Source: Lampris incognitus (taxonomy: Eukaryota > Chordata > Actinopteri > Lampriformes > Lampridae). Taken from it: a stretch of 64,000 nt of DNA. Within the stretch, counting starts at the first letter, position 1. Every line of letters begins with the position of its first letter. Of the stretch, positions 1 through 39,583 are shown one piece after another. Where the stretch lies: assembly GCF_029633865.1 (NCBI RefSeq), contig NC_079214.1:31824957-31888956 (forward strand), in the 5' to 3' direction. A model generated the notes under the pieces. That model was not told the DNA's origin and searched no databases. It was given only the letters and a program-made list of their open reading frames with translations. Made by a program: the position numbers and the translations under genes.

Positions 1-673
1 AGCACTGACTTGATGAGGAGTGAAATTAGTTGTTTACAGGGCCTAAGCCTTTAGATTGGCTCTATCATCTTTCTATCTCTCTCTTGCTCTTTAACCAAAT
101 GAACTGGACTATGTTGGACTATGTTGTGCCCTGTGCACTGGAAAGCACGAGTCAGTTTATTCTGCATAATGTGTGTGTGTGTGTCTGTGTGTGTGGTAAT
201 CTGAAGCCAAACTCAAATCCCTACCTGATGAGATATACTCCCTAATGAAACAAACAAACCCCGTCTGCCTCATCACTTACCAGCACTAACCCTGGTTGTG
301 AGCAGAGTTACATTTACTCAAATTAAACTAAAGGATGATTTGGAGGTAAAATGTTGTTTTCCCTCAAAGGATGCATGTCATCATTTGAGCTGAAAATGGG
401 GAGTGGGGGTACCTGCTCATTTCATCCTCCCTCAACTTGTCCAGTGATTGCTTGTGTTTCTCATCTATTTAAAAGGTGCTGGCTCAAATTTATTAATAAA
501 GTCCTCATTCACAGTTACAGACTCAGAGGGCTTAAATTGCCAGTGAGAAACAGGTAGATACAGTAAACAACAGTACATGACAAGGATGGAATGGATCAAT
601 TGCTTGTCCATGATATTTCTTTATCGCTTTGAATGTGAAATCCAAAAATATGGCTCATAAAGGAAATATTCTT

Positions 674-1104
674 TTTTTGGATTCCCCCCAATTATATTTG
701 GCCAATTACCCCACTCCTCCGAGCCATGCCGGCTGCTGCTCCACCCCCTCTACTGTTCCGGGAAGGGCTGCAGACTACCAGTAGCCTCCTCCGATACATG
801 TGGAGTTGCCAGCCGCTTCTTTTCACCTGACAGTGAGAAGTTTCACCAGGGGGACGTAGCACGTGGGAGGGTCACGCTATTCCCCCCAGTTCCCCCTCCC
901 CCCTGAACAGGCGCCCCGACCGACCAGAGGAGGCGCTATTGCAGCGACCAGGACACATACCCACATCCAGCTTCCCACCCGCAGACACGACCAATTGTGT
1001 CTGTAGGGACACCCGACCAAGCTTGAGGTAATACAGGGATTCAAACCGCTGATCCCCGTGTTGGTAGGCAACAGAATAGACTGATACTCTACCCAGATGC
1101 CCCT
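674..1104 (-). mobile_element. tRNA-derived SINE (family A), copy 1
   Basis: Read on the minus strand, the element has a tRNA-like head with a B-box-like GGTTTGAATCCC near 1050, a conserved body and a T-rich end at 674. It is flanked by a 13-bp target duplication, aggaaatattctt (661-673 and 1105-1117). It is the same family as the copies near 8.96-9.41 kb and 43.05-43.42 kb. Confidence 0.85.
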
Positions 1105-1440
1105 AGGAAATATTCTTAAGAGTTTAAAAATATATTTCAAAATATAAGTTGCAGAGGTCTCAGGAGCACCAGATTGCGAAGTGACCAGGTTACTTATAAT
1201 AAAAATGGAGAGAACTTATACTTCCTTTAGCATGTAGTAGCAAAGCGCATACATTGAAGTCCTGAAGAATGGTGTTCTGAAACACTGAGGAAAGGTGTTT
1301 GTTTTCCAAGAATGGCTAACCACTGAAAACAAGTTTGTGATTACAAAGATTTATGAGAATATCACACGTAGATTTATTGGGCTTTTGTAACACAATAACC
1401 CTACAATCTGATCTTATTGTGTCACTTCCTCTGTTGACAG

Positions 1441-26985
<25,545 letters not shown>

Positions 26986-27050
26986 CCCCTGGAAATCAGC
27001 AGCGGAGCCCTTTGGCAAACCTGACAATAAAGTGGTTGCCTTCCTGCCTT

Positions 27051-27763
27051 TGCCTAAATTACAGTCAGTAGTGACAGTTTGTTCAGCAGTCGTGTGATTC
27101 ATCACAAGCTGGGCAGCCAAAAGTATGGCGGGGACAATGTGGCGTTCAATTTAGAGTCAAACACTGATGAAGCACTATGCGCTCTCTGAGTCAGTCGTCA
27201 TTGTCGTCCTACAAAATTGGCATCAAAGATAGTCAACTTCTTACCTTCTACTACCCAGTCTAGAGTATCTGAACAACTCTTAAATATTAGGAAAAGAAAA
27301 ACTCCCTGAACTTAATCTTTGTCTCCACCTTGCTTTGAGAGATGATGTGTTCATGTAGGTCTGCAAACACTTGGCAAGAAGTACACAAGATGCCAGTGGA
27401 GACCATCTGTGGTAACCCCACACAACGATCCCCAAGATAGGGGAAGTAACAGCTCCAGCTTCCATACAAAATCCTGCTATAAGGTGGTCAAATGTAGGAA
27501 AACAAAAGGAGGATGCTGGAACTTAAGAGAGCAACTTTTTTTATGTTACTTAATATTCATGGATGTGATAAACACAGCTCTTTTGAAATAACAGACTACG
27601 ATGAAGAAACCAGGGATTCCATGTGCAACTTCACAGAAATGGTGCGTCCAGAAAAACGCTATTCCTTAGATAAAACTACACCCCTATGACTCTCAACAAC
27701 AGCAACCTCCACTCATGTTTTGTCTGAAAACATGAGGGAGACCCATCACAAGGTCAGAAGGAA

Positions 27764-27854
<91 letters not shown>

Positions 27855-30700
27855 GTTGATTTCATAACACACTGATGTGTGTGGGCACACATTCTCTCAA
27901 ACAAACACACACACACTCACACACACACACAGGTGAGGCATATTTGCAGAGACATTTCAAATACAATGAATTTCTAAAAACAAGCAGTTTCCTCACTATG
28001 CATCCGAACTTCCTAAGAAAATCCTTCAAACTCTCACAGATGGACTGTCATCATCTTTTCATAAAGATGAGCGTCTTTGTTAATAAGATATTTTTCTTTT
28101 TAAAGGTGAACCATTTCTTACCAGATGCAAAAATATCTGCCAAACAGATAACAGTAACTCAGCATCACAGTTAAATGTTAACTAAATTGAGAGCGGGCCT
28201 TAAGAAATGGCCGTGGTATTTGATTGTATTCTTTTCTGACCTCAAGTACATTAGGTATACAACACTTGGCATAAATTGTATGAGCAACAATACTCCAGTG
28301 TAATGCATAACAGCACAGTACAGTGCAGAACATGGAAAAACAGTCATTAGTGTATTCACGTGTTACACTCACTAGTTGTGCAAGGCTAGCTAAAAGTGAG
28401 TGGTCTTTTACCCGTACTACTGTGAAAGATGTTGCTCTGGCACATTCTCCACTCACTGTTCAATGACTCATATTTATGATGATAAATGCATAACAATGCA
28501 ATTATGCTGAAACAGTTATCTGCTTAGGCATACAACTAAACTAACTGAACTCAGAGATGGGTAGAATATCGTTGATCTTGAATGACCAATGCAATGCAAT
28601 TTTATAACATATTGTACAGTGTCATATCATTTCAAACTGTTTGGCTGTGACTTGCCCTGACAACAGAATACAGCATTTGTAGGGGCTGTTAGGCTTTCTT
28701 TTTAGAGACTAGGTATACACAAACAGATTTTGTTATTGTTGTGTTTATTTTTTCCATTCATTTGTTCTCAGATTTTCATGTTTTCCTTTGATTAATCAAG
28801 AAGTGCGGAATCAAATGTATACTGCAGTGCTACTGCATATGGGAATGACAGTATGCCAGACAATTAAACTACCTGTGTAACGTAAAGATTGGGAAAAAAT
28901 AATATTGTTATTGAATGGTATTCATGAGCACACATTAAGTGAACCTTTTGTTAATGAGCTTTGAGAATTTATGTATTGTATATATTATTGCTGCCTGTTT
29001 AAATGCACTTACAGCCCTTTCATGCTCTGACAACCAGAGGAAGCATCATTGTTTTCTAAGTGGAAACTTCATCTGAACCAGGTCTAACCTTTTGCACTAA
29101 CAGATGATATACGCAGTATTTAGCCACTGGCACAATAGAAAAGCATATTTTACACAATCAATTGGTTTAAAATGCCTCTTGCGCGATGTCTTATCAGCTT
29201 CTGATTCGAAACAGATTTGATCTTTGTGTGTTATACCTTTGGGTGCCTATGGTCTATCACACGCTGCAAGCCAGCTATTTGCATGACGAGAATAGCTGCA
29301 GACTGTGGGTCTTTCATATACCACTAGATGGTGATATTGAGCCACATCAATATCTCCTCAATATACCCTCTCCCATCCTTTATAATCAATCAATCAATCA
29401 ATTAATCAATCAATCAATCAAAAAAGATATGAATGCAACTAACCTAGACATTATCAGACTAGTAAGAATACAGCTTCACAAGCAGAAACAAATAGGGGCA
29501 AGTTTCCATTCCCCTCTTGATGTCTAATCACTTGCTGGGGTGCTACATTGAAATGCATTCGAAATAACTTCATGTCATGTGAAACATTCAGGCCTCTAGT
29601 TCGATCTAATGACAAATTTCAATCATTTGTTAACTGTGCCAATGATGTCCCTTAAATAGGATTAAACAAAATCCCCAAGTAACACCAAACATTTCAGTTT
29701 GGAACAGGATAGTGGCCTTTGGGAACTAAAATTATTGTTGCTTACTATACCAGCAGTCAAATCAAACCCTCAGAGCAGGAGAGACCATCTAAGGGTCCTA
29801 ATATGTGTCTCTCTGTATTGTTTATGTACATAGATGTTTTTCATTGTATAGATTAGTAGAAAGATGGTTGATGTTATATATTATTGCCATAAATGGGTCT
29901 AGCACTTGGAATGCAATGCAAGACACTGTGCCTATTATGCTGGTACTTGATGATCTGCTTTAGGTTATAATAGCCCTGTTCAATAAAAGCATTTTATCAC
30001 TGGGATTATATTAAGGGTCTTCTAATCCCCACACACAGAGTCTTTGTACCAGGAGGACAGTCACAGAGGAGTCTGCTAAAGGAAATTTGAATAAAGTAAG
30101 AAACTTTGATGTGTAATTTATCTCGGGTCAAAGGGAAATAAATCAGTGACTGCATTTCTACTCACGTTCTACTCCTTAGACAAAAGGTGCTTCACATTAA
30201 AATGGCTGGATCACATTACAGAATAGAGGGAGTCCTGGTGGGTATTGAACCCTTTACTCTGGCAATATTAGTGCCAGCCTCAAGGTTTATGCTGCCATAA
30301 AACTAGGCTTGCTGGTGTTTGAGTTAACCCAAATGACAATGGGTACATTTAAAGGTACACAAAATATTCAGGGCTACAACCCTGAAAATAACCATTTTTG
30401 TTTAATTTACTGACACTTGTGGTGATACTGGTGACTGTATTGATGTTTGACTACTGTAAATCCCAGTGATACTTCTAAGATGAAACAGCATCACCAAGGC
30501 AACTGCAGGGGCGCAGCATCCCCAGCCAAAACAAGCAAACAATAAAATGTTGAAACTGTGTTTTAGCTAATGGTGTTGTGGTATCTGTTGCTAAAGGTCT
30601 ATTACAAGTTTCATCTCTTATATCTGTTTATTAGCCACAACAGCTTTGCTTTTTCCTCAAACTCACCCCTACTGTTATGATGAAGACATGCATCACTGTG
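27051..30700. other. no recognised gene; possible long lpin1 3' UTR
   Basis: Apart from the TG tract and a short (AATC)n run near 29385-29420, I see unique AT-rich sequence. There are no convincing exons, RNA genes or transposon ends. A candidate poly(A) signal (caataaaag) lies near 29980. Confidence 0.5.
27767..27850. repeat. (TG)n microsatellite
   Basis: 84-bp TG tract, inside the possible lpin1 3' UTR. Confidence 0.97.
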
Positions 30701-31005
30701 TGAACCATATAGCCTATCACTTGTCCTGTGAAAGCCAGTGACCAATAAAATAAGGAACATTCAATGTGTCTCCACATTTGCATATTTGTGAATTAGTTAT
30801 TGCCTTAAAACTGTAATTCACAAATTTGCCTGTTGTCAATATCCCCTGGTGATGAGAGGTAATTGAAATATAAATCAGAACTTGAAAATTAGTATTATTT
30901 AATGACTCGATAAAATTGGGCTGTAAAACAGCATGTGATGATGTAATTATAATAGTAGCTAATTTATATGCTGCTTTTGCTGTATATTTCACGTCTCCCC
31001 TCCTG

Positions 31006-31097
31006 CCATCCAATGACTGCTGGGATAAGCTCCAGCATCCTGCAACCCTGAAAGCAAGATAAGTGGTTTGGATAATGGATGGATGGATGGATGAATG
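31006..31097 (+). mobile_element. SINE (family C) 3' fragment
   Basis: ccaatgactgctgggataag, a conserved family-C block, and a (ggat)n tail. Confidence 0.7.
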
Positions 31098-31099
31098 GT

Positions 31100-31423
31100 A
31101 TCCACATATTTTCTTTGCAGCTTGTTCGTAAAAACTGTAATCCTTTAAGGGTAACTAAATCTAGACAATTTTAGTGAGTTTGCTAACATCTGTAGGTTGA
31201 AAACCATATAAAGGTTAAAAACATGCCAGGCCGGTCTTGGTACTCTGTGATGTTAGCATGGCAGGATAAACACAGCTGCAGCTAATATCATTAAATAATG
31301 GCTGTTTGATTTAGGTGTACCAGCACATCTGTCAGCATTAACAGACAGACAGACAGCACTAACAAGTGTCAATAGTATTGTTAATGCTGGTTCTTTGGCA
31401 CACCTGCATTTTTAAATGTTGTG

Positions 31424-31466
<43 letters not shown>

Positions 31467-34400
31467 ATGCTGTTTCTGTCAGTGCCATTCAACTCCCGCT
31501 ATTACCTATTCATATTAGTCAAGCCAAATGTATTTGTGTAGCCCTAAATCACGTTTTAGTTCCAGAGGACTTTACAATCACATTACATTCATTGCAATGT
31601 ACGACACCCCTCATATCCTTAGATGAGTCGAAACCTCAACGAGGATGTGTCGTGAAGGAGGGATCCCTCTTTTACGATGGCTAGGTATGCAGTATTGCTG
31701 AGTGGACAGATATAAGCAGTCACAGATTACCAATTATCACTAAATGAAGTATTACTAATCATTAATCACACACTATACTATATGCTTCACAAACAGCACC
31801 TCAACAACACGCAGTGGCTGGTAGTTTTTTTCTATCGGTGGCAATTTGATAGTTAATCAACCATTGAAGATTACTATAATCTTTAACTGTGTAAATTTGT
31901 GAAAGAAATGATATATCAATAATATACATAAAATGTCAATGATGAAAACAGCCAGACAGGATTTCAAGTTTCTTCTGTGGAAGGAAAACCTTCCACTATT
32001 ATTGGCCAATGTTGTTGAATGTGGGGGAAGGACATGGACAGATGTGTGTCCTGTTGCTTTGTGGCCCGGACAGAGAAGACACCAACGAGTCATTATTACA
32101 CAAGGAGGAGGAAAAGAGAAAGGTTAAGCAGGGTTGTGAGCATGCGGGGGTATGCCCTATCAAGGGAACAACCGCAATAGGACTGTCAAATTACTACAGA
32201 TAAAGCATAAGCACCTATGATAATAATATAAAAAAAATACTGTAACTAATAACCAATTGTGAATGAACTAACAAATGTTGTTATTTTGTTATAGTTGTAA
32301 GCCTTTGCATTTTCATCATGAACTTGATATCCTGTAGAATATATGGGATATCAAGTCAATAATGCTATACATAAGAACTATGGAGGGAGGGATGGTGAAA
32401 TGTAAGCACATCATTTCAACCTATGCATAATGAATAATATGCCATTGAGTACTCAACATATATGGACACAATCATCTAGTAGTTATTTGTAGTCTAATAT
32501 CTAGCGTTAATCGATAAAAGTTAAATTGACTATCCTGCAGTTTGTGGGAAGTGGAAGGGATTCTAAAACACTTAGAGGAGAATTTATTCTTACCAAGTTT
32601 CTCATCATCATGCTGTCCAGAGCTTGGCTCCTGGTAGGGTCACCCAAGGCGAAATAGGTCAAGGGGAAGGTTCCAGACAAAGCGTGACCCAACAAAGACA
32701 TCAACGACAGTGAAGGCGGATGAAGGGTGCAACAGAGGGTGGTCCCCAATCGTCTTGGTTCTCCATGCCATTGGACTCTGGCCGCCCCCTGCCAAGGACC
32801 GTGTGGTGGTTGCAGGTGCATCAGCCACTCCATGTAAAAAGCTGTCACTACAACACTTAGAGGAGAATCTATTCTTACCAAGTTGCTATGAGCTGTAACA
32901 GTATAATGTTTAGTTAATGGCCACAGGCTATTTTTTACAATTTGTTTGGGTCTCAAGGGCACTAATTTATATGTATTGACACTGTGTGGTTAGTTGATGT
33001 ACATACACTCAAGGCATGAGTGTGTGTAAGATAAGCTAAAGAATGTAGCTCGGTTCAAGATATAAAAAAAAGGAATTTCTCACATGAATGTGTTTCCATG
33101 CAATGGTTTGAAAATGTTAATATCATTATAAGGAAATCATAATGTTGTCAATTTAATCAATTGAAGTCTGTGTTTTTGTCACTGGGATTCACAGGAAGAT
33201 ACCTCTGCAGTGGCGCAGCTACCACGAAAGAAAGTACTGGTGTGTGTGTGTGTGGGGGGGGGTGACCCATAACCTATGACTCATGACCTATGCTTGCTGT
33301 CTTTGCCCTCATAACAGACTTTCCAGAAAGAAGGGCAATGACACAGGGAACACTTCTTTTATTTATTTATTTATTTCTCAAGAATTGTCACGACTGGTAC
33401 CGGGCCCCCACTCCTGCTTTATCACTACCACCTCCTCAAGGCCTTTGACCACCGCTGCTTCTGAGTCATGATCTGTCAGGGCAAACTAAAGACTACAAAC
33501 GGCCTGACACTAGATCAACAACCAGCTCCCATTGTTGTTTCATTAAGTGTTTGTGCTATTCATTAGGCACAGAATATATCAATCAATAGGTACAGAATGT
33601 CATATGATATTTAATTCATATCATAAGACCTCTTTCAAAAATATAATTAAATGGTGAAAATTATTCATAAAACATCTCAAAGGTAAAGGATGATAAAAAA
33701 GGCAAACGTTTCCACATCAACATTGAAGATCAAGAGCCACAGAATCAACATTAGGATCCGAAATCTGGTCCTGTTTTATGTGATGAAGAACACATCAGCT
33801 CCTGAGTTGTTTTCTTCCCCAAATCATAATAACTCCACTGTATACTTTATCAAAGCCTACTGGATAGCACTCTGCGCAATTCTCATATCTTCTGATATTT
33901 TATTTGTCTTTTTGGTTTGACTGCAGCCTTTTGAAACTAAGCTCAATAAAGCAATGGGATTTCATATTGGTAAAACATTTATCTTTATTTCTCATGCCAC
34001 ACCCCTCTCCTTTCCTTCACTCTGCTCCTCCTTCCATGCTTCCTATCCAGAGTAACACACACTGTAAGTGTAAGCAGACATTATTCTGGCTGAGAGATCT
34101 CAAGAACAGCAAGGCAGAAGGTAAAGCTTGTCTGTTCTTTCTCTCTGCTCTTGATCCAACCATGTTGTCGTCACATTCCTTTTAGGATCAAATTTCCAGG
34201 TAATCTCCACCCCTTTTTAAGCCCAAGCGATTCCTCCAAACTACACATTCATGCAAGCACAGCCACCTTCCCCTCTTCATATTTTCTGTTTGTGATGTAG
34301 GAAAGGAGAGTTAACTCTTTCTTTTTTTTTCTTCTTTTTTTTCTGTGGGCCGTTCTCGACCGGAGTCAGCAAAAGGTTGCTTCTACGCGGTTCTCATCCT

Positions 34401-34700
34401 TTGAAAGTGACTTGGTGTCCACTTTCAAGCAGCGTCTGTCTTCCTTGATATGAATTTTGTAGCGCTCTCCAGCGTTCCGGGTGTGGAACTAATTTTTATT
34501 TCTTTGTTTTTATCATGTTCCCTTGTGTGTGAGGTCAATTTTTATGATTCAAGAGTTTCACATGAACAGCCAGGTGGTTTTGTCTGTTTTATTTTCGTTC
34601 TTACTATGCAACTGCAGTGTGGTGTCTTTGGGGTTAATGCTTGCTTCCTTCGTTGCCGTGTAGCAAGAATCAACCCGTTCACCTCTTCACATCGTCTGTG
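31100..34700. other. no recognised gene
   Basis: A TG tract at 31428-31464, a degenerate SINE-like stretch at 31515-31625 and a direct-repeat-bounded segment at 32572-32883 are visible. The rest looks unique and non-coding. Confidence 0.5.
32572..32883. repeat. segment bounded by ~29-bp direct repeats
   Basis: cttagaggagaatttattct... at 32572 recurs as cttagaggagaatctattct... at 32855, each continuing to accaagtt. The enclosed ~255 bp is GC-richer than its surroundings. It may be an insertion or an LTR-like remnant, but no coding sequence is visible. Confidence 0.45.
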
Positions 34701-34857
34701 TGGAGTTTTCACGTGTTTCCTCCCACAATCCAAAGACATGTGTGGGAGCCCGTTAGCGCTCGGTTGTATAAATAGGAACCAATCTTTGTCTGGTCAGGTG
34801 TTCCGCCCAGAAGGTTAACCGTTTTTGACAACAACATTTTTTTTGTTTTTTTGACAA

Positions 34858-34956
34858 CATGCTGAGGCAGCTTGTTGCTGCCGTCGTTATCTGTGGTTCC
34901 GGGTATTACTGCTTGTTTCTCTTTGGAAATACGTTCGAGTTTAATGGACACTAACA
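34858..34956 (+). other. short open frame with signal-like start, unassigned
   Basis: ATG at about 34859 opens 31 codons (MLRQLVAAVVICGSGYYCLF onward) with a hydrophobic N-terminus, then TAA. A ggcag/gttagt donor-like site follows at about 34984. No family recognised. It could be a leader exon, an upstream ORF or chance. Confidence 0.15.
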
Positions 34957-35505
34957 ATAAATGGACGGAGTGTTCAACTGGCAGGTTAGTCTCGGACTTT
35001 GATTCGGTAATAAATTCGTCAATTACGTTTTCTGTGGTGCCACACCTCAGTGGCTTAAAGCGTCGGCTTAGCCTCTACACTTACTTCATGTGGGCGTTTT
35101 CAAGTCCAAACGTGTGATTGCCATGTGATGAACGGGAGATCTGCGCAAGTTTCGTTTTTCTGCCATTTCCCAATATGCTCGGATGGGCTCCCTCCCATGT
35201 GAATAAATTCGTTTTGAAAGGAATGTGCTTAGTTGATGAAGCTACCATTATTGCATTTTTCTTGCAATATAACCTTCTCTTATCAGCTTTTGATTTATAA
35301 TTTTCATCAGACTTAAGGTTTAATAACACTAAAAACCTACCAATAAAACCAGCTTCAGCATATCTCTCTAATTGTGGCATAAACAGTTTAATATGGAGTT
35401 AAGATAAACATGTTTATATCCTTGCTAAACAACTACTCAAGCTAACTACCCAATGAAACCGTGTTCAAGTCCACATATTTTTGCCTCTGTCTGTTTTTTA
35501 AAAAG

Positions 35506-35717
35506 GTGGCGCAGTAGTTAGCGCGGTCGTCTCACAGCAAGAAGGTCCTGGGTTCGACCTCCAGGGTAGTCTGACCTTGGTGGGTCATCCCAGGTTGTCC
35601 TCTGTGTGGAGTTTGCATGTTCTCCCCATGTCTGCGTGGGTTTCCTCTGGGGGCTCCGGTTTCCTCCCACCGTCCAAAGACATGTAAATCAGGCGAATCG
35701 GCCATACTAAATTGTCC

Positions 35718-35785
<68 letters not shown>

Positions 35786-35908
35786 TGGCCTGGCGGCCTG
35801 TCCAGGGTGTCTCCCCACCTGCTGCTCAATGACTGCTGGAATAGGCTCCAGCATCCCTGCGACCCTGAGAGCAGGATAATCGGTTCAGATAATGGATGGA
35901 TGGATGTT
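35506..35908 (+). mobile_element. tRNA-derived SINE (family C), near complete
   Basis: The tRNA-like head has an A-box region ggcgcagtagttagcgcgg and a B box GGTTCGACC. The conserved fish block ggagtttgcatgttctcccc and cctcccaccgtccaaagac follows, then a TG tract (35722-35784), ggaataggctccagcatccc and a (ggat)n tail. The layout of a Pol III head plus a LINE-like tail is typical of fish tRNA-SINEs. A short fragment of the same conserved block is at about 34705-34750. Confidence 0.88.
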
Positions 35909-36407
35909 TTTGAAGATGTCTGTAGAGCTGTATTCTGCTTCTGGACGACTTTGAGATGATACAAATCTTCACAGCGTGACAGTAGGAGGCAGCAAACCTC
36001 TTCACCACTTCTTGAAGGGACAACCCAAGATAATTGGCATAAGCTCCTTCCCCATTGGCCTGGAGACATTATGCATTTAGCAAACGTCCATGCTGAACCA
36101 GAACAATTACAAATGAGAGAAAGAGAGTGTGTGCATAGTTGTATGTGCCCATCTGTTAGGCTCATAGCCAAACAACTGGCTGCTATAGACACGGGCTGCC
36201 ACTAGGCTACATGCCCGGAGGTAGACATTTCTGCATGTCTTACTGCTAGCTAATGAGTAGCCACAGGAACTGCTATCTGCTCTAATCTACCTGCGTCTTA
36301 CCTCACACTGGTTTAAGATATGAAGCAATGTCTATTGCTGACTATAAACCACAGAAATGCTGCATTCTCACATGTTATTTTTGTTATGTAGACAATACTG
36401 GGTGTGT

Positions 36408-39400
36408 ATTCTCTACATAACATGAAAATAACAACCCAGCCACTGAGGATGCACAAGCCAGTGCATTCTTAGTGCCAGTCCCAAGCCTGGATAAATGGGG
36501 AGGGCATCCGGCGTAAAATCTTTGTCAAATCAAATATGCGGATCATAAATAATATTTCCCTACCAGATTGGTTGAGGCCCGGGTTACCAACGACTGCCAC
36601 CGGTACCGTTAACCAGCAGATTGCCGGTGGAAACTATGCTACTGTTGGGCAAAGGAGAAGGAGAGGGGGAAAGCATGTCCAGAGGCAGCGAGAGAGGAGG
36701 AAGGGTAGGAGTGTGGAGGTGGGAGTCGGAACTTTGAATGTTGGCACTATGACTGGTAGAGGGAGAGAGCTGGCTGATATGATGGAAAGAAGAAAGCTTG
36801 GCATACTGTGTGTCTAAGAGACCAGGTGGAAGGGGAGTAAGGCCAGGAGTATCGGAGGTAGGTTCAAACTCTTCTACCATGGCGCGAATGGGAGGAGAAA
36901 TGCGATAGGGGTAATTCTGAAGGAAGAGTATGTCAAGAGTGTGTTGGAGGGGAAGAGAGTGTCAGACGAGTATGAAGCTGGAAATCGAAGGTGTATTGCC
37001 GAATGTTATCAGCGCATATGCTCCGCAAATTGGGTGTGAGATGGAAGAGAAAGAAGAATTCTGGAGTGAGTTGGATGACGTGGTGGAGAGGGTACCCAAG
37101 GAGGAGAGAGTGGTGATTGGAGCGGACTTCAGTGGACATGTTGGTGAAGGGAACAGAGGTGATGAGGAGGTGATGGGTAGGTATGGAGTCAAGAAGAGAA
37201 ATGTGGAAGGAAAAGATGGTGGTCGATTTTGCGAAAAGGATGGAAATGGCTGTGGTGAATACATATTTCAAGAAGAGGGAGGAACACAGGGTGATGTACA
37301 AGAGTGGAGGAAAGTGCACACAGGTGGACTATATCTTCTGTAGAAGGCGTGATCTAAAAGGGATTGGAGACTGCAAGATGGTGACAGGGGAGAACGTAGT
37401 TAGGCAGCATCGGATGGTGGTCTGTAGGGTGACTTTGGAGACCAAGAAGAGGAAGCGAGTGAAGGCAGAGCCAAAGATCAAATGGTGGAAGTTGAAGAAG
37501 GAAGGCTGTTGTGTGGAGTTCAGGCAGGAGTTAAGACAGGCACTGGGTGGTAGTGAAGAGTTGCCGGATGGCTGGGCAACCACTGCAGAAATAGTGAGGG
37601 AGACAGCTAGGAAGGTACTTGATGTGTCATCAGGACAAAGGAAGGAAGACAAGGAGACTTGGTGGTGGAATGAGGAAGTACAGCAAATTATACAGAGGAA
37701 GAGGTTGGCAAAGAAGAAGTGGGATAGTCAGAGAGATGAAGAAAGTAGACAGGAGTACAAGGAGATGCAGCGTAAAATGAAGAGAGTGGTGGCAAAGACG
37801 AAGGAAAAGGCCTATGGTGATTTATATGACAGGTTAGACACTAAGGAGAAAAGGACGTGTACTGATTGGCTAGACAGAGGGACCGAGCTGCAAAGGATGT
37901 GCAGCAAGTTAGGGCGATCAAAGATAGAGATGGAAATGTGCTGACAAGTGAGGAGAGTGTGCTGAGAAGGTGGAAGGAGTACTTTGAGGGGCTGATGAAT
38001 GAAGAAAATGAGAGAGAGAGAAGGTTGGATGATGTAGGGATAGTGAATCAGGAAGTGCAGCGGATTAGCAAGGAGGAAGTGAGGGCAGCTATGAAGAGGA
38101 TGAAGAGTGGAAAGGCAGTTGGTCCTGATGACATACCTGTGGAGGCATGGAGATGTTTAGGAGAGATGGCAGTGGGGTTATTAATTAGATTGTTTAACAC
38201 AATCTTGGAAAGTGAGAGGATACCTGAGGAGTGGGGAAGAAGCATACTGGTACCAATTTTCAAGAACAAGGGCAATGTGCAGAACTGTAGCAACTACAGA
38301 GGTATAAATTTGATCAGCCACGGCATGAAGATATGGGAAAGAGTAATAGAAACTAGGTTAAGAGGAGAGGTGACGATTAGCGAGCAGCAGTATGGTTTCA
38401 TGCTACGAAAGAGCACCACAGATGCGATGTTTGCTTTGAGAATGTTGATTGAGAAGTATAGAGAAGGCCAGAAGGAGTTGCATTGTGTCTTTGTAGATTT
38501 AGAGAAAGCATACGACAGGGTGCTGAGAGAGGAAGTGTGGTATTGTATGAGGAAGTCGGGAGTTGCAGGGAAGTATGTAGGAGTGGTGCAGGATATGTAT
38601 GAGGGAAGTGTGACAATGGTGAGGTGTGCGGTTGGAATGACAGATGGGTTCAAGGTGGAGGTGGGATTACACCAAGGATCTGCTCTGAGCCCTTTCTTAT
38701 TGTCAATGATGGTGCACAGGTTGACGGACAAGATCAGGCAGGAGTCTCCGTGGACAATGATGTTCCCGGATGACATTGTGATCTGTAGCAAGAGCAGGGT
38801 GCAGGTGGAGGAGAGCCTGGAGAGGTGGAGATATGCACTGGAGAGAAGAGAAATGAAAGTCAGTTGGAGCGAGATGGAATACCTATGTGTGAATGAGAGG
38901 GAGGACAGTGGAATGTTGAGGATGCAAAGAGTGGAGGTGACAAAGGCATTTGAGTTTAAATACTTGGGGTCAGCTGTCCAAAGTAACGGGGAGTGCAGGA
39001 GAGAGGTGAAGAAGAGAGTGCAGACAGGGTGGAGTGGATGGAGAAGAGTGTCAAGAGTGATTTGCGACAGAAGGGTACCAGCAAGAGTTAAAGGGAAGGT
39101 TTACAAGATGGTTGTGAGACCAGCTATGTTATATGGTTTGGAGACAGTGGCACTGATGAAAAGGCAGGAGGTGGAGCTGGAGGTGGCAGAGTTGAAGATG
39201 CTAAGATTTTCACTGGGAGTGAAGAAGGAGGACAGGATTAGGAACGATTATATTAGAGGGACCACTCAAGTTGGACAGTTTGGAGACAAAGCAAGAGAGG
39301 CAAGATTGAGATGGCTTGGACATGTGTGGAGGAGAGATGCTGAGTATATTGGGAGAAGGATACTGAATATGGAGCTGCCAGGGAAGAGGAAAACAGGAAG

Positions 39401-39583
39401 GTCAAAGGGGCGGTTTATGGATGTGGTGAGGGAAGACATGCAGGTGGCTGGTGGTGTGACAGAGGAAGATGCAGAAGACAGGAAGAAAAAGAAACGGATG
39501 ATCCGCTGTGGCGACCCCTAATGGGAGCAGCCGAAAGTAGTAGTAGTAGTATCAGTAGTAGTAGTAGTAGTAGTAGTAGTAGA
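36408..39583 (+). mobile_element. RTE-type LINE, full length, recently inserted but mutated
   Basis: An 18-bp duplication, agacaatactgggtgtgt, flanks the element (36390-36407 and 39583-39600). The 5' region carries the motif gggcatccggcgtaaaa. An apurinic endonuclease follows in shifted frames, with TLNVGTMTGRG, CVQETRW, GADFSGHVGEGN, QVDYIF and RQHRMVVCRV. The reverse transcriptase (37866-39521, 551 codons) reads GKAVGPDDIPVEAW, VFVDLEKAYDRV and MMFPDDIVIC, where the usual FADD is FPDD. It ends in IRCGDP, an almost absent 3' UTR and a (TAG)n tail. Endonuclease frameshifts and the FPDD change make activity unlikely. Confidence 0.9.

Noticed and set aside
1..1440. Search for N-LIP exons of lpin1
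   Set aside because: No frame here reads as the N-LIP domain. Only a TG run near 170-195, unique sequence and a SINE are present.
34450..34818. 122-codon open frame
   Set aside because: No recognisable domain. It overlaps a SINE fragment (34705-34750) and lacks supporting splice structure.
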